Shown here: positions 33,801 through 40,726 of the stretch, piece by piece
How the letters are laid out: each line of letters starts with the position of its first letter
Numbering within the stretch: position 1 is the stretch's first letter
Source: Cyclobacterium marinum DSM 745
GTDB lineage: Bacteria > Bacteroidota > Bacteroidia > Cytophagales > Cyclobacteriaceae
NCBI RefSeq assembly: GCF_000222485.1
Contig: NC_015914.1
Span: 2,614,501 to 2,678,500 of the forward strand
DNA: 64,000 bases
Direction: 5' to 3'
The notes under the pieces: generated by a model
Seen by the model: only the letters and a program-made list of their open reading frames with translations
What the model was told of the DNA's origin: nothing
The model's database searches: none
Position numbers and translations under genes: made by a program

Positions 33801-35398
33801 TTGGAAATATTTATTTCATTTAAAAATGCCGTGTCCAGATCCAAAATTAAGTTTGCTGAGTCCTTGTCATTTCTGAGGTCTAGCATACCATCTACCCCCA
33901 TCACCAGGTTTGGATCATTTACTGTCATTTTTCCGGCAAAAAGATCCTTTGCAAATGTGGCTTTGGTGGTTATGTTTTGAAAATTATAATGGTTGATTCC
34001 CAATTTGCTAAAGGTTGCATCCAATTCAATTATGGCCGTAGCTACACTAAAACCTGATCCCTTAATTTGTCCTCGAAAACTTGTTTTCTGAAAGTTTTCC
34101 GGATCTTCCATTAAAACTCCTAAATTCAAATTTGTGGCTTCTAATTGACCCTCATAGGTTGGGGTTCCGTTTTGCTGTAGGTAATTAAGCGTTCCATTGA
34201 GTCTTCCGATTTCAGTTCGAAAGTTACCTTGTGCTGTGAAATTATCAAGCTGACCTTCAAAATCTGAGTTGAAGCGAATGACACCAAATTTATTTAATTC
34301 TCTTCTGGCTTGTGGGGTGGCATAGGGATAAAGGTCGTCAGGGTTAACGGTGGAATTGATTAATGAAAGTTCAAAATTGGTATTGGCTACCGTCGGTAAG
34401 CCTTCAATATTAAATTTTCCAAACAATGCACTTTTATCCCCGAACCTCAGCAGTAGCTCATCAGAATAGATGGAATCCACCCTTCCGTTTATTTCTCCAC
34501 TTAACGAAAGCCTATCGTCTATTGAGGGGATATTGTCAGAAAAATAACCTAGATCTCTTATGTCTAAGATGGCCTCATCTAATTCAGCGGATATTTCCAC
34601 CATGTGGTTAAAGTCACGTAAATCTGTAGGGGAATCATACTCGAATTTAAGGTAATTTTTTATTTCCGTTTGGTTAGATTTTAGGTAGAGGTCTTTGAAC
34701 TCCATCCCCGTATTGGAGTAAGTGAAATTAGTTTGTAATTGTTGGAAAACCATACCCGAATTGGCCTCAACTCCTTTCATGTGCTTGAGGTCAAATGCCA
34801 CCGTGTCTCTTCTCACATAAAAGTCAGTGGCAGAGGCTACCAGATTTCTGAATTGAAGGTCACTATAATCAAATTTTATGTCGAAAGGCGGGAGGGTATA
34901 GTCCACAATATCAAGTGAAGTTTCCATCAAGGATATATAACCTATGGTAAAAGTGGAGGCTTTAAGATTGGTTTTTTCCTTTTTGGGCAAGAAAATAGAC
35001 CGAAGCCGAGAAAGAAATAAGGAAATATTTAATCCCTGTCCATCTGCGTGAGTAAGGATCCTTACATTCCCATTTTTAAGGTTAATTTCATCAAATCCCG
35101 GTTGTTCTGTGTCCATCAAACCTTTAATGGAAAAGTCTATGTACACTTCCTCTAGATCCATCATCAGGCTATCCTGAAGGTCCATTATGGTTACTTCCTG
35201 CAAACTGATAGCATCCCACCATCTGATGTTTACCCGACCGATTTCTGTTTCATAGCCTGTTTCTTTGCTAATATGATTGGTAAAGAAACCGGCAAGATAA
35301 GTTTGCAATACAGGAATCTGTAACAATAAAGTAATGGTAAGTAGGAATATAAGCAGATAGCTCATGATCCTAAACGTCCTTCTAAGGGCGTTCAGCAA
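30827..35398 (-). CDS. tamB: TamB-like translocation and assembly module protein
   Basis: The protein is about 1,520 aa. It has an N-terminal membrane anchor (MSYLLIFLLTITLLLQI), then a very long beta-rich periplasmic region with AsmA-like N-terminal repeats (TGYETEIGRVNIRWWDAISLQEVTIMDLQDS) and the C-terminal TamB/DUF490 domain (DLEGELLSPDIGFDFDF, ARVAYTFFDGRLRVTRDGG and QNLLFSSLKELFQNF). TamB-family proteins form a hydrophobic groove spanning the periplasm and help phospholipid transport or outer-membrane protein insertion. The start is uncertain. The ATG at 35365 lacks a positive n-region; the in-frame TTG at 35398 gives LNALRRTFRI before the helix, and another TTG lies at 35428. It is divergent from tsaD with almost no spacer. 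Confidence 0.9.
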   Translation of the reverse strand: MLNALRRTFRIMSYLLIFLLTITLLLQIPVLQTYLAGFFTNHISKETGYETEIGRVNIRWWDAISLQEVTIMDLQDSLMMDLEEVYIDFSIKGLMDTEQPGFDEINLKNGNVRILTHADGQGLNISLFLSRLRSIFLPKKEKTNLKASTFTIGYISLMETSLDIVDYTLPPFDIKFDYSDLQFRNLVASATDFYVRRDTVAFDLKHMKGVEANSGMVFQQLQTNFTYSNTGMEFKDLYLKSNQTEIKNYLKFEYDSPTDLRDFNHMVEISAELDEAILDIRDLGYFSDNIPSIDDRLSLSGEINGRVDSIYSDELLLRFGDKSALFGKFNIEGLPTVANTNFELSLINSTVNPDDLYPYATPQARRELNKFGVIRFNSDFEGQLDNFTAQGNFRTEIGRLNGTLNYLQQNGTPTYEGQLEATNLNLGVLMEDPENFQKTSFRGQIKGSGFSVATAIIELDATFSKLGINHYNFQNITTKATFAKDLFAGKMTVNDPNLVMGVDGMLDLRNDKDSANLILDLDTAFLNEINISNQAIFLSGNFELDTKGVSLDDIEGVARFRDILVSYDGRDLFLDYFLFQSLFTDNSRVISLNSDLLVAGISGNFKVKQLGEDLKQLWKDYQAILTNNYSGNKIKPSATEKPYQIDISLDLRDANPILNLIDPMLFISNNTLVEGAFYQTDQNTVFNFFSGIDTIYYGNNYFIDNNIDLNTAKYKNSKEVLASFYVLSKEIQLNSGLNFQNLSAETIWNQSKLDMTFYLDQLLTESYFDIEAEVNLSQDSTLIKFSPSEIKLLNDYWQFEEGNSISLKADETQFDKLKIYHENEYIAADGKINHKPEDKMEIVINELNLDFLNSFGLREYEGIANGMVHLEEGWNKKGMKGNLSIRDIYINKFLVGELEASAFYDDDAINLTIQNIREGQKIIELSGDMGNEEREMALNARFSNARLSVIEPFVADYLTNIDGKLSGSLTVGGSITHPIVEGLGELEGATFRFNYLNTTYQVDGNIIFEPNDISFRGLELRDFNNNVAGLRGGIVHDNFDNFILDLTAQISNFQVMNTSSSDNDLFFGTAFATGDINVFGAANNLELTANARSNANTKIYIPIGESNGQAQEEFINIINLRDTTNHVAFEETVEKLSINNLRMNLNLDITPDAYIEIQIDPKTGENIQGRGRGVFNMDIDTQGNFTMTGNFEIVDALYNFSLYNVINKKFVIEPGGIINWYGDPYAGVMDISAVYEESVSLTSLQTNTTSSTLENSQIKRRFPVKVIMDLEGELLSPDIGFDFDFSEFPEDSELQTTISAFKNRIANDEQEKNRQVFSLIMLRRFSPEGQFNSAGIGFSNLSQLISSQLNNLIAQVDENLEIDFDLLTLDESALESFQLRVAYTFFDGRLRVTRDGGFTDLQGKADLNTIAGDWQAEYLLTENGQYRVRIYNRNNFNTLTALDINNRAPNTYGVSISQNLLFSSLKELFQNFKRNKKNLYINDSDEYLRGEFDINLEEVAPDLFKPDPREAPSVINIIDKENP

Positions 35399-35438
35399 AA
35401 TTTCCTTAACTTTCGATTTATTTTCCAACAGGCACGAA

Positions 35439-36455
35439 ATGAGTTGTAATATATTAGCAATAGAATCCTCTTGTGATGAAACGTCAGCATCAGTGATTTC
35501 TGATGGCAAAATACTTAATAATATTGTCGCCACGCAATCTGTACATGAGAAATATGGTGGAGTTGTACCGGAATTGGCCTCTAGAGCGCATCAGCAGCAT
35601 CTTATACCGGTTGTTGCTGAAGCAATTAAATCCTCGGGAATCGCTAAATCTGAGTTAGACGCCATTGCTTTTACCCGTGGCCCGGGATTGATGGGGGCTT
35701 TATTGGTAGGAGTTTCTTTTGCCAAGTCCTTTGCCTATGCCTTGGATAAACCAATTATTGAAGTGAACCACATGGAAGCCCATGTCTTGGCCCATTTTAT
35801 TGATGCGCCAAAACCCTCCTTTCCTTTTATCTGTTTAACCGTTAGTGGAGGACATACACAGCTAGTATTGGTAAAAAGTGCTTTGTCCATGGAGGTTTTG
35901 GGAGAAACGAAGGACGATGCAGTTGGCGAAGCTTTTGATAAAATTTCTAAAATTTTAGGTTTACCCTACCCCGGGGGGCCATACTTGGATAAATTAGCTG
36001 CCAAAGGAAATCCGTTGGCTTATCCTTTTCCGGTATCAGAAATGAAAGGACTCTCTTTTTCCTTTAGTGGCATAAAAACTGCGGTGCTTTATTTCCTTAA
36101 AGAAAACATAAAGAAGGATCCCAACTTCATTGAGAACAACTTGGAGGATATATGTGCTTCTGTGCAACACACATTAATAAAAATGTTGATGCAAAAACTC
36201 GTAAAAGCCACCAAAGAACAGGGAATAAAAGAAGTGGCGATTGCCGGAGGGGTCTCAGCCAATTCAGGCCTTAGGCAAACAATTGCGGATGCCGCAAAAA
36301 AATACCGCTGGAATGTCTACCTTCCCAAATTAGAATATTGTACAGACAATGCGGCCATGGTGGCCATGGCGGCGCATTTTAAGTACCAGGAAGGTTTGTT
36401 TACAGATTTGAACGTCAGTCCGTTGGCAAAATTGAAAATTGGAAATCATGGCTAA
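35439..36455 (+). CDS. tsaD: tRNA N6-adenosine threonylcarbamoyltransferase TsaD
   Basis: The 338-aa ASKHA-fold protein transfers the threonylcarbamoyl group to A37 of ANN-decoding tRNAs. Motifs are ILAIESSCDETSASVI at the N-terminus, the metal-binding HMEAH in EVNHMEAHVLAH, the phosphate loop TVSGGHTQLVL, GEAFDKISKILGLPYPGGP and AIAGGVSANSGLR with YCTDNAAMVA. Length matches the family. The ATG at 35439 is used because the conserved strand begins three residues later. It starts the operon tsaD-smpB-NlpC/P60-like-HNH, with each gene overlapping the next by a few bases to a few tens of bases. Confidence 0.97.
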   Translation: MSCNILAIESSCDETSASVISDGKILNNIVATQSVHEKYGGVVPELASRAHQQHLIPVVAEAIKSSGIAKSELDAIAFTRGPGLMGALLVGVSFAKSFAYALDKPIIEVNHMEAHVLAHFIDAPKPSFPFICLTVSGGHTQLVLVKSALSMEVLGETKDDAVGEAFDKISKILGLPYPGGPYLDKLAAKGNPLAYPFPVSEMKGLSFSFSGIKTAVLYFLKENIKKDPNFIENNLEDICASVQHTLIKMLMQKLVKATKEQGIKEVAIAGGVSANSGLRQTIADAAKKYRWNVYLPKLEYCTDNAAMVAMAAHFKYQEGLFTDLNVSPLAKLKIGNHG

Positions 36456-36912
36456 AAAGAATAAATTCGAGAAAATAATAAATATTAAAAATAAGAAAGC
36501 AAGCTTTGAGTTTGAATTCATCGATAAATACAAAGCAGGGCTTGTACTGAAGGGGACGGAGATTAAGTCAATTCGGGAAGGAAAGGTCTCGCTTACGGAG
36601 GCCTATTGCTATTTCCGAAACAATGAATTGTTTATAAAACAAATGCATATAGCACCTTATACGCTGGCCGCTCATTTTAATCATGACCCGGTTAGAGAAA
36701 GAAAGCTATTGCTACAAAAACAAGAATTGAAAAAACTGCAAAACAAATTTGCAGAAAAAGGACTTACCATAGTGCCTATTAGGGTATTTATTAATGACAA
36801 GGGGCTGGCTAAGATAGAAGTGGCGCTGGGTAAGGGAAAAAAAGTGCATGACAAACGACATTCACTAAAAGAAAAAGATGCAAAACGAGACCTTCAAAGA
36901 ATGGCATTCTAA
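36448..36912 (+). CDS. smpB: SsrA-binding protein SmpB
   Basis: The 154-aa tmRNA-binding protein has KKASFEFEFIDKYKAGLVLKGTEIKSIREGKVSL near the N-terminus, the IAPYTLAAHFNHDP region and the basic C-terminal tail (KKVHDKRHSLKEKDAKRDLQR) that enters the ribosomal A-site channel in trans-translation. The ATG at 36448 lies 8 nt inside the tsaD end (ATGGCTAA). The tmRNA gene itself is not in this window. The stop is followed, in another frame, by the NlpC/P60-like gene, which begins 35 nt earlier. Confidence 0.97.
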   Translation: MAKKNKFEKIINIKNKKASFEFEFIDKYKAGLVLKGTEIKSIREGKVSLTEAYCYFRNNELFIKQMHIAPYTLAAHFNHDPVRERKLLLQKQELKKLQNKFAEKGLTIVPIRVFINDKGLAKIEVALGKGKKVHDKRHSLKEKDAKRDLQRMAF

Positions 36913-37693
36913 TCCTACTTTTGGTATCTGTAGGCTTTCGCTCCTCAGTGTTTATGAGAAACCTGTGAGTGATGCCGGGTTAAGTACCCAAATACTTTTT
37001 GGTGAGTTGTATGAAGTTGTTGTGGTAAGTGATGATGGACAGTGGTTAAAAATTGAAGGTTTAGAATTTATTGGCTCAGGTTGGATTCTTGCTTCCCAAC
37101 ATCATCCCCTTACGAAAGAAGCATTCGAATTTTTTGCAAAATCCCCCCGTCAAATAGTTTCCCAAGGGATAGGGGAAATAAAGTTGAAAGACGCTACCAT
37201 GTTTCTATTGCCCGGTAGTCAGCTACATGCCGGACAGAATGAAATCTTTGAGTGGGAAGATTCAATAAAATTTAAGGGAAATAGTAGGCCTTTTGAAAAG
37301 AAGGCCAATAGGCAGGAAATTAAAAAAATAGGCTTAAGTTTTCTTCATGCCCCTTATCTATCCGGGGGCAGAAGCATTTTTGGTTTAAATGGATCTTCCT
37401 GGATTAACTTGCTTTTTAAAATAGGTGGGATAGTCTTCCCGAATGAACTTGGTTCACTAGGGCATATAGAAGGAACGCAGGATGTTTCTGAAATTGATGT
37501 AGGAGATGTAATTATTTTTGGCACCCAAAGTGGCATGCCATTTCAGGTGGGTTTATTTATTGGTGAGGGCACATTGCTTTGGGTCAAAGAAAAAGTAAAG
37601 TTCGGGGCTTTTGATCCGGAAAAATGGAGCATAACCAATAATCGCTTGAAAAACAGTGTTCAATTGCTAACCGTAAAAAAACTAGTAGGTTGA
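36878..37693 (+). CDS. NlpC/P60-like protein lacking the catalytic triad
   Basis: The 271-aa protein aligns with the C40 (NlpC/P60) gamma-D-glutamyl peptidases: an N-terminal SH3-like region (ICRLSLLSVYEKPVSDAGL to GQWLKIEGLEFIGSGWI, about 17-72), a middle domain and a C-terminal domain starting APYLSGGRSIFGLNGSSW. In active enzymes this last block reads YLWGGRSIFGIDCSGF; here the catalytic Cys is Gly172, the following Gly is Ser174, and the His of THVGIYIG is Gln223 in PFQVGLFIG. The third catalytic position appears to be Trp235. No signal peptide is visible. It overlaps smpB by 35 nt and the HNH gene by 1 nt. I infer a pseudoenzyme, perhaps peptidoglycan-binding or regulatory. Confidence 0.8.
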   Translation: MQNETFKEWHSNPTFGICRLSLLSVYEKPVSDAGLSTQILFGELYEVVVVSDDGQWLKIEGLEFIGSGWILASQHHPLTKEAFEFFAKSPRQIVSQGIGEIKLKDATMFLLPGSQLHAGQNEIFEWEDSIKFKGNSRPFEKKANRQEIKKIGLSFLHAPYLSGGRSIFGLNGSSWINLLFKIGGIVFPNELGSLGHIEGTQDVSEIDVGDVIIFGTQSGMPFQVGLFIGEGTLLWVKEKVKFGAFDPEKWSITNNRLKNSVQLLTVKKLVG

Positions 37694-38211
37694 TGAAGGA
37701 GATATCAGAAAAGAAAGTGCTTGTCCTGAACTTAGATCATTCACCTGTAGGGGTAGTCAATGTACACAAAGGTTTTGTGTTGACTTATCTAGAAAAAGCC
37801 ACTTTACTGGTAAAGTACGATTACCTTCAAATAAGGTCAATTGACCATGTTTTTGATTATCCTGCAGTTATTCGGCTCAATCATTACAAAAACATCCCTT
37901 ACAAAGGGGTTTTGCTGAACAGAAACAATCTTTTTAAGCGGGATAAATATACTTGTCAGTATTGTGGGTCTGAGAAAGACCTGACATTGGATCATGTGAT
38001 ACCCAAGAGCAAGGGAGGTAAAACTTCTTGGAAAAACCTTATTACTGCTTGCCACCGCTGCAATACCATTAAGGGCAATAAAACTCCTGAAGAAGCAGGT
38101 ATGCCGCTTGTGAGCTTTCCTTTTAAACCAAATCTTTCCTATTTTCTTGCTGAATATGCAGAGCGACATGCCACGGAATGGATACCTTTTCTAGCCATAA
38201 AGGAGGTTTAA
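37693..38211 (+). CDS. HNH endonuclease
   Basis: The 172-aa protein has an HNH/McrA-type fold with paired zinc cysteines (Cys88-x-x-Cys91 and Cys120-x-x-Cys123) framing the active-site stretch LTLDHVIPKSKGGKTSWKNLITACHRCN; Asp100-His101 and Asn115 are the conserved core. The N-terminal 80 residues (VLVLNLDHSPVGVVNVHKG) are typical of the HNH proteins widespread in Bacteroidota chromosomes. Its substrate is unknown, and it is not obviously part of a restriction or toxin system. The ATG at 37693 overlaps the stop of the upstream gene (TGATG), so translation is coupled. The 5-kb tsaD operon may continue into rpsA or end in the spacer. Confidence 0.88.
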   Translation: MKEISEKKVLVLNLDHSPVGVVNVHKGFVLTYLEKATLLVKYDYLQIRSIDHVFDYPAVIRLNHYKNIPYKGVLLNRNNLFKRDKYTCQYCGSEKDLTLDHVIPKSKGGKTSWKNLITACHRCNTIKGNKTPEEAGMPLVSFPFKPNLSYFLAEYAERHATEWIPFLAIKEV

Positions 38212-38260
38212 ATAAGCACTAAAGTAAGAGATCTAGATCTGATATTTTGTTGGCATACAG

Positions 38261-38290
38261 TTTCTAATCCTAAAATAATTCGTAAATTTG
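38261..38290 (+). promoter_or_regulatory. Possible rpsA promoter
   Basis: TAAATTTG at 38283-38290 is a perfect -7 element; the TTTC at 38261-38264, 18 nt upstream, is a weak -33 match. It sits about 100 bp before the rpsA start. Confidence 0.4.
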
Positions 38291-38392
38291 CAATCCATTC
38301 GGGTGAATGGGCCTTCTAATGTGGGGGAATCATTAATAAAAACCTCAGCCAGATGACCTTAAGGCTGTTGAAAATCAAGGTTATATATTATT

Positions 38393-40174
38393 ATGTCAAA
38401 TCAAGAAGATTTTAACTGGGAAAAATTTGAAACCAAGGGTTTTGGAGAAGGATATACCGCAGCTGAGAGAGCTGAGATGGAAAACCTTTATGACAATACT
38501 CTTACTGAGATTACAGAAAAAGAAGTTATCACAGGAACTGTTGTTGGTATCAATGATAAGGATGTAATCATCAATATTGGTTTCAAATCAGACGGACTTG
38601 TTCCTCTGAATGAATTCCGTGACATTGAGGGCTTGAAAATCGGTGATGAAGTAGAATTATTCATCGAAGAGCAGGAGAATGCATTGGGACAGTTGGTACT
38701 TTCCCGTAAGAAAGCCAAGATGGTAAAAGCTTGGCAAACCATCGAAGAAGCATTGGAGCAAGACAATGTAATCGAAGGTTTGGTAAAAAGAAGAACCAAA
38801 GGTGGATTGATCGTAGATATTTATGGTGTAGAGGCTTTCTTACCAGGATCTCAAATCGATGTTAAACCTATCAGAGATTTTGATATCTATGTAGGTAAGA
38901 AAATGGAAGTGAAAGTGGTTAAAATCAACCACGCCAATGATAACGTAGTCGTTTCTCATAAAGTATTGATCGAGAAAGATCTTGAGAAACAAAAAGCTGA
39001 AATCCTTAACAACCTTGAAAAAGGTCAAGTATTGGAAGGTATTATCAAAAACATGACCAATTTCGGTGTATTCATCGATTTGGGTGGTGTAGATGGATTG
39101 CTTCACATTACTGATATTTCTTGGGGTCGTATCAATCATCCTGAAGAAGTACTAAACCTTGACGACAAAGTTCAGGTTGTTGTACTTGACTTTGACGATG
39201 ATAAGAAAAGAATTTCCTTGGGTATGAAGCAATTGACTGCGCATCCTTGGGATTCTCTTTCTGCTACTCTTGAAGTTGGATCTAAAGTTAAAGGTAAAAT
39301 CGTAAACGTTGCTGATTATGGTGCATTCCTTGAATTGGCTCCTGGCGTTGAAGGTTTGATCCACGTTTCTGAAATGTCTTGGTCGCAGCACTTAAGAAAT
39401 CCTGCTGACTTTGTGAAAGTTGGTGATGAGATCGAAGCTGTAGTTCTTACTTTAGATAAGGATGAGCGCAAGATGTCTTTGGGTATCAAACAATTGACCG
39501 AAGATCCATGGACCAAACAAGAAATGTCTACCAAATATGCTATCGGTACCAAACATAAAGGTATTGTTAGAAACCTTACCAACTTTGGTTTATTCTTAGA
39601 ACTTGAAGAAGGTATTGATGGTTTGGTTCACGTATCTGATCTGTCTTGGACTAAAAAGATCAAGCATCCATCAGAATTTGTGAAAGTAAGTGATGAGTTA
39701 GATGTTATCGTTTTGGAACTAGACCTTGATAGCAGAAGATTGGCACTTGGACACAAGCAATTGGAAGAAAATCCTTGGGATACTTTCGAAAACGTGTTCC
39801 CAATCGGATCTAAACATAAATGTTCTATCATCTCTAAAAATGATAAAGGTGCAGTTCTAGAATTACCTTATGGTCTTGAAGGTTTTGCTACAGCCAAAAA
39901 CCTTGAAAAAGAAGATGGAAGCCAAGCTGAAGCTGGTGAAAGCCTTGACTTCACTGTGATTGAGTTCTCTAAAGATGACAAGCGCATTGTGCTTTCTCAT
40001 ACAGCTACTTTCAAAGAAGAAGCGATGCCTAAAGCAAGTGCTAAGAAAGCTAGCAGTCCTAAGAAGAAAGCTGCAGGTACCGCTGACAGTGGAGCCGGAG
40101 CAGAGAAATCTACACTTGGTGATTTGGATGCATTGTCTGCATTGAAAGAAAAAATGGATCAGGGTAAAAAATAA
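38393..40174 (+). CDS. rpsA: 30S ribosomal protein S1
   Basis: The 593-aa protein is built of six S1 RNA-binding domains. Each begins with a G-x-V-x-x-I-x-x-F/Y-G pattern, for example GTVVGINDKDVIINIGF, GLVKRRTKGGLIVDIYGVEAFLP, GIIKNMTNFGVFIDLGGVDGLLH and GKIVNVADYGAFLELAPGVEGLIH. It binds mRNA and helps unwind it on the 30S subunit. In Bacteroidota, where 16S rRNA-mRNA Shine-Dalgarno pairing is weak, S1 is thought to be especially important for start-site selection. The C-terminal tail is Lys/Ala/Ser-rich and probably disordered. A strong terminator follows. Confidence 0.96.
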   Translation: MSNQEDFNWEKFETKGFGEGYTAAERAEMENLYDNTLTEITEKEVITGTVVGINDKDVIINIGFKSDGLVPLNEFRDIEGLKIGDEVELFIEEQENALGQLVLSRKKAKMVKAWQTIEEALEQDNVIEGLVKRRTKGGLIVDIYGVEAFLPGSQIDVKPIRDFDIYVGKKMEVKVVKINHANDNVVVSHKVLIEKDLEKQKAEILNNLEKGQVLEGIIKNMTNFGVFIDLGGVDGLLHITDISWGRINHPEEVLNLDDKVQVVVLDFDDDKKRISLGMKQLTAHPWDSLSATLEVGSKVKGKIVNVADYGAFLELAPGVEGLIHVSEMSWSQHLRNPADFVKVGDEIEAVVLTLDKDERKMSLGIKQLTEDPWTKQEMSTKYAIGTKHKGIVRNLTNFGLFLELEEGIDGLVHVSDLSWTKKIKHPSEFVKVSDELDVIVLELDLDSRRLALGHKQLEENPWDTFENVFPIGSKHKCSIISKNDKGAVLELPYGLEGFATAKNLEKEDGSQAEAGESLDFTVIEFSKDDKRIVLSHTATFKEEAMPKASAKKASSPKKKAAGTADSGAGAEKSTLGDLDALSALKEKMDQGKK

Positions 40175-40199
40175 TTAACCCTTATTTAATACAACTAAG

Positions 40200-40233
40200 G
40201 CACTAACTTGAAAGAGTTAGTGCTTTTTTTTTG
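40200..40233 (+). terminator. Rho-independent terminator of rpsA
   Basis: GCACTAACT / AGTTAGTGC (40200-40208 / 40215-40223) with a 6-nt loop is followed by nine T's. Confidence 0.92.
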
Positions 40234-40676
40234 TATTTATTTCAATAGGATTCTTAGCCGCTCTATGCTCTTAATCTTCATCCTGTTTATATTTTTAGCT
40301 TTAAACCAATTGATGATAATATTTGTCCACTACCGTACCCAGGTGTAAATGTCCGTTTCCGATAATCAATAGTTTAATTGTCCAGGGTTAATTTTAATTG
40401 GGTAATGAGAATTGCTTTGAGTAGCCTTAGTTTTCTTTTTATAGTAGTTAATATGTTTGTTGTCAGATTAAATGGATTGCACTACTAGTTCTTTCGCAAT
40501 TTTGATCCTTAGGTTTTTAAATGACTTTACGCTACAGGTAAATTTTGTTCGGTTATCCTATTTCCTACTTGCGCTATAATTTTCTATTCTGATAATTTTT
40601 GGTCCTTGGCTATATAAACTTTGGCACCAATGTTTTAGTTAGATAAAATAAATGTAAATAATGGGTAAAAATATTT
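40234..40676. other. Long leader of the second TonB-receptor operon, nothing recognised
   Basis: About 440 bp without a gene, tRNA or strong hairpin. A perfect operator-like inverted repeat lies at its right end (40677-40692). Confidence 0.5.
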
Positions 40677-40692
40677 GTTAGACAAATCTAAC
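40677..40692. promoter_or_regulatory. Inverted repeat GTTAGA-CAAA-TCTAAC, candidate operator
   Basis: A perfect 6-4-6 palindrome 34 bp before the TonB-receptor ATG; a half-site TTAGTTAGAT occurs about 40 bp further upstream. The position is right for a repressor acting on this operon. A metal-responsive regulator is an attractive guess, given the CxxC-bearing products, but nothing proves it. Confidence 0.55.
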
Positions 40693-40726
40693 TTATTAAT
40701 TTTACGGGTGTATAAATAGAAATAAC

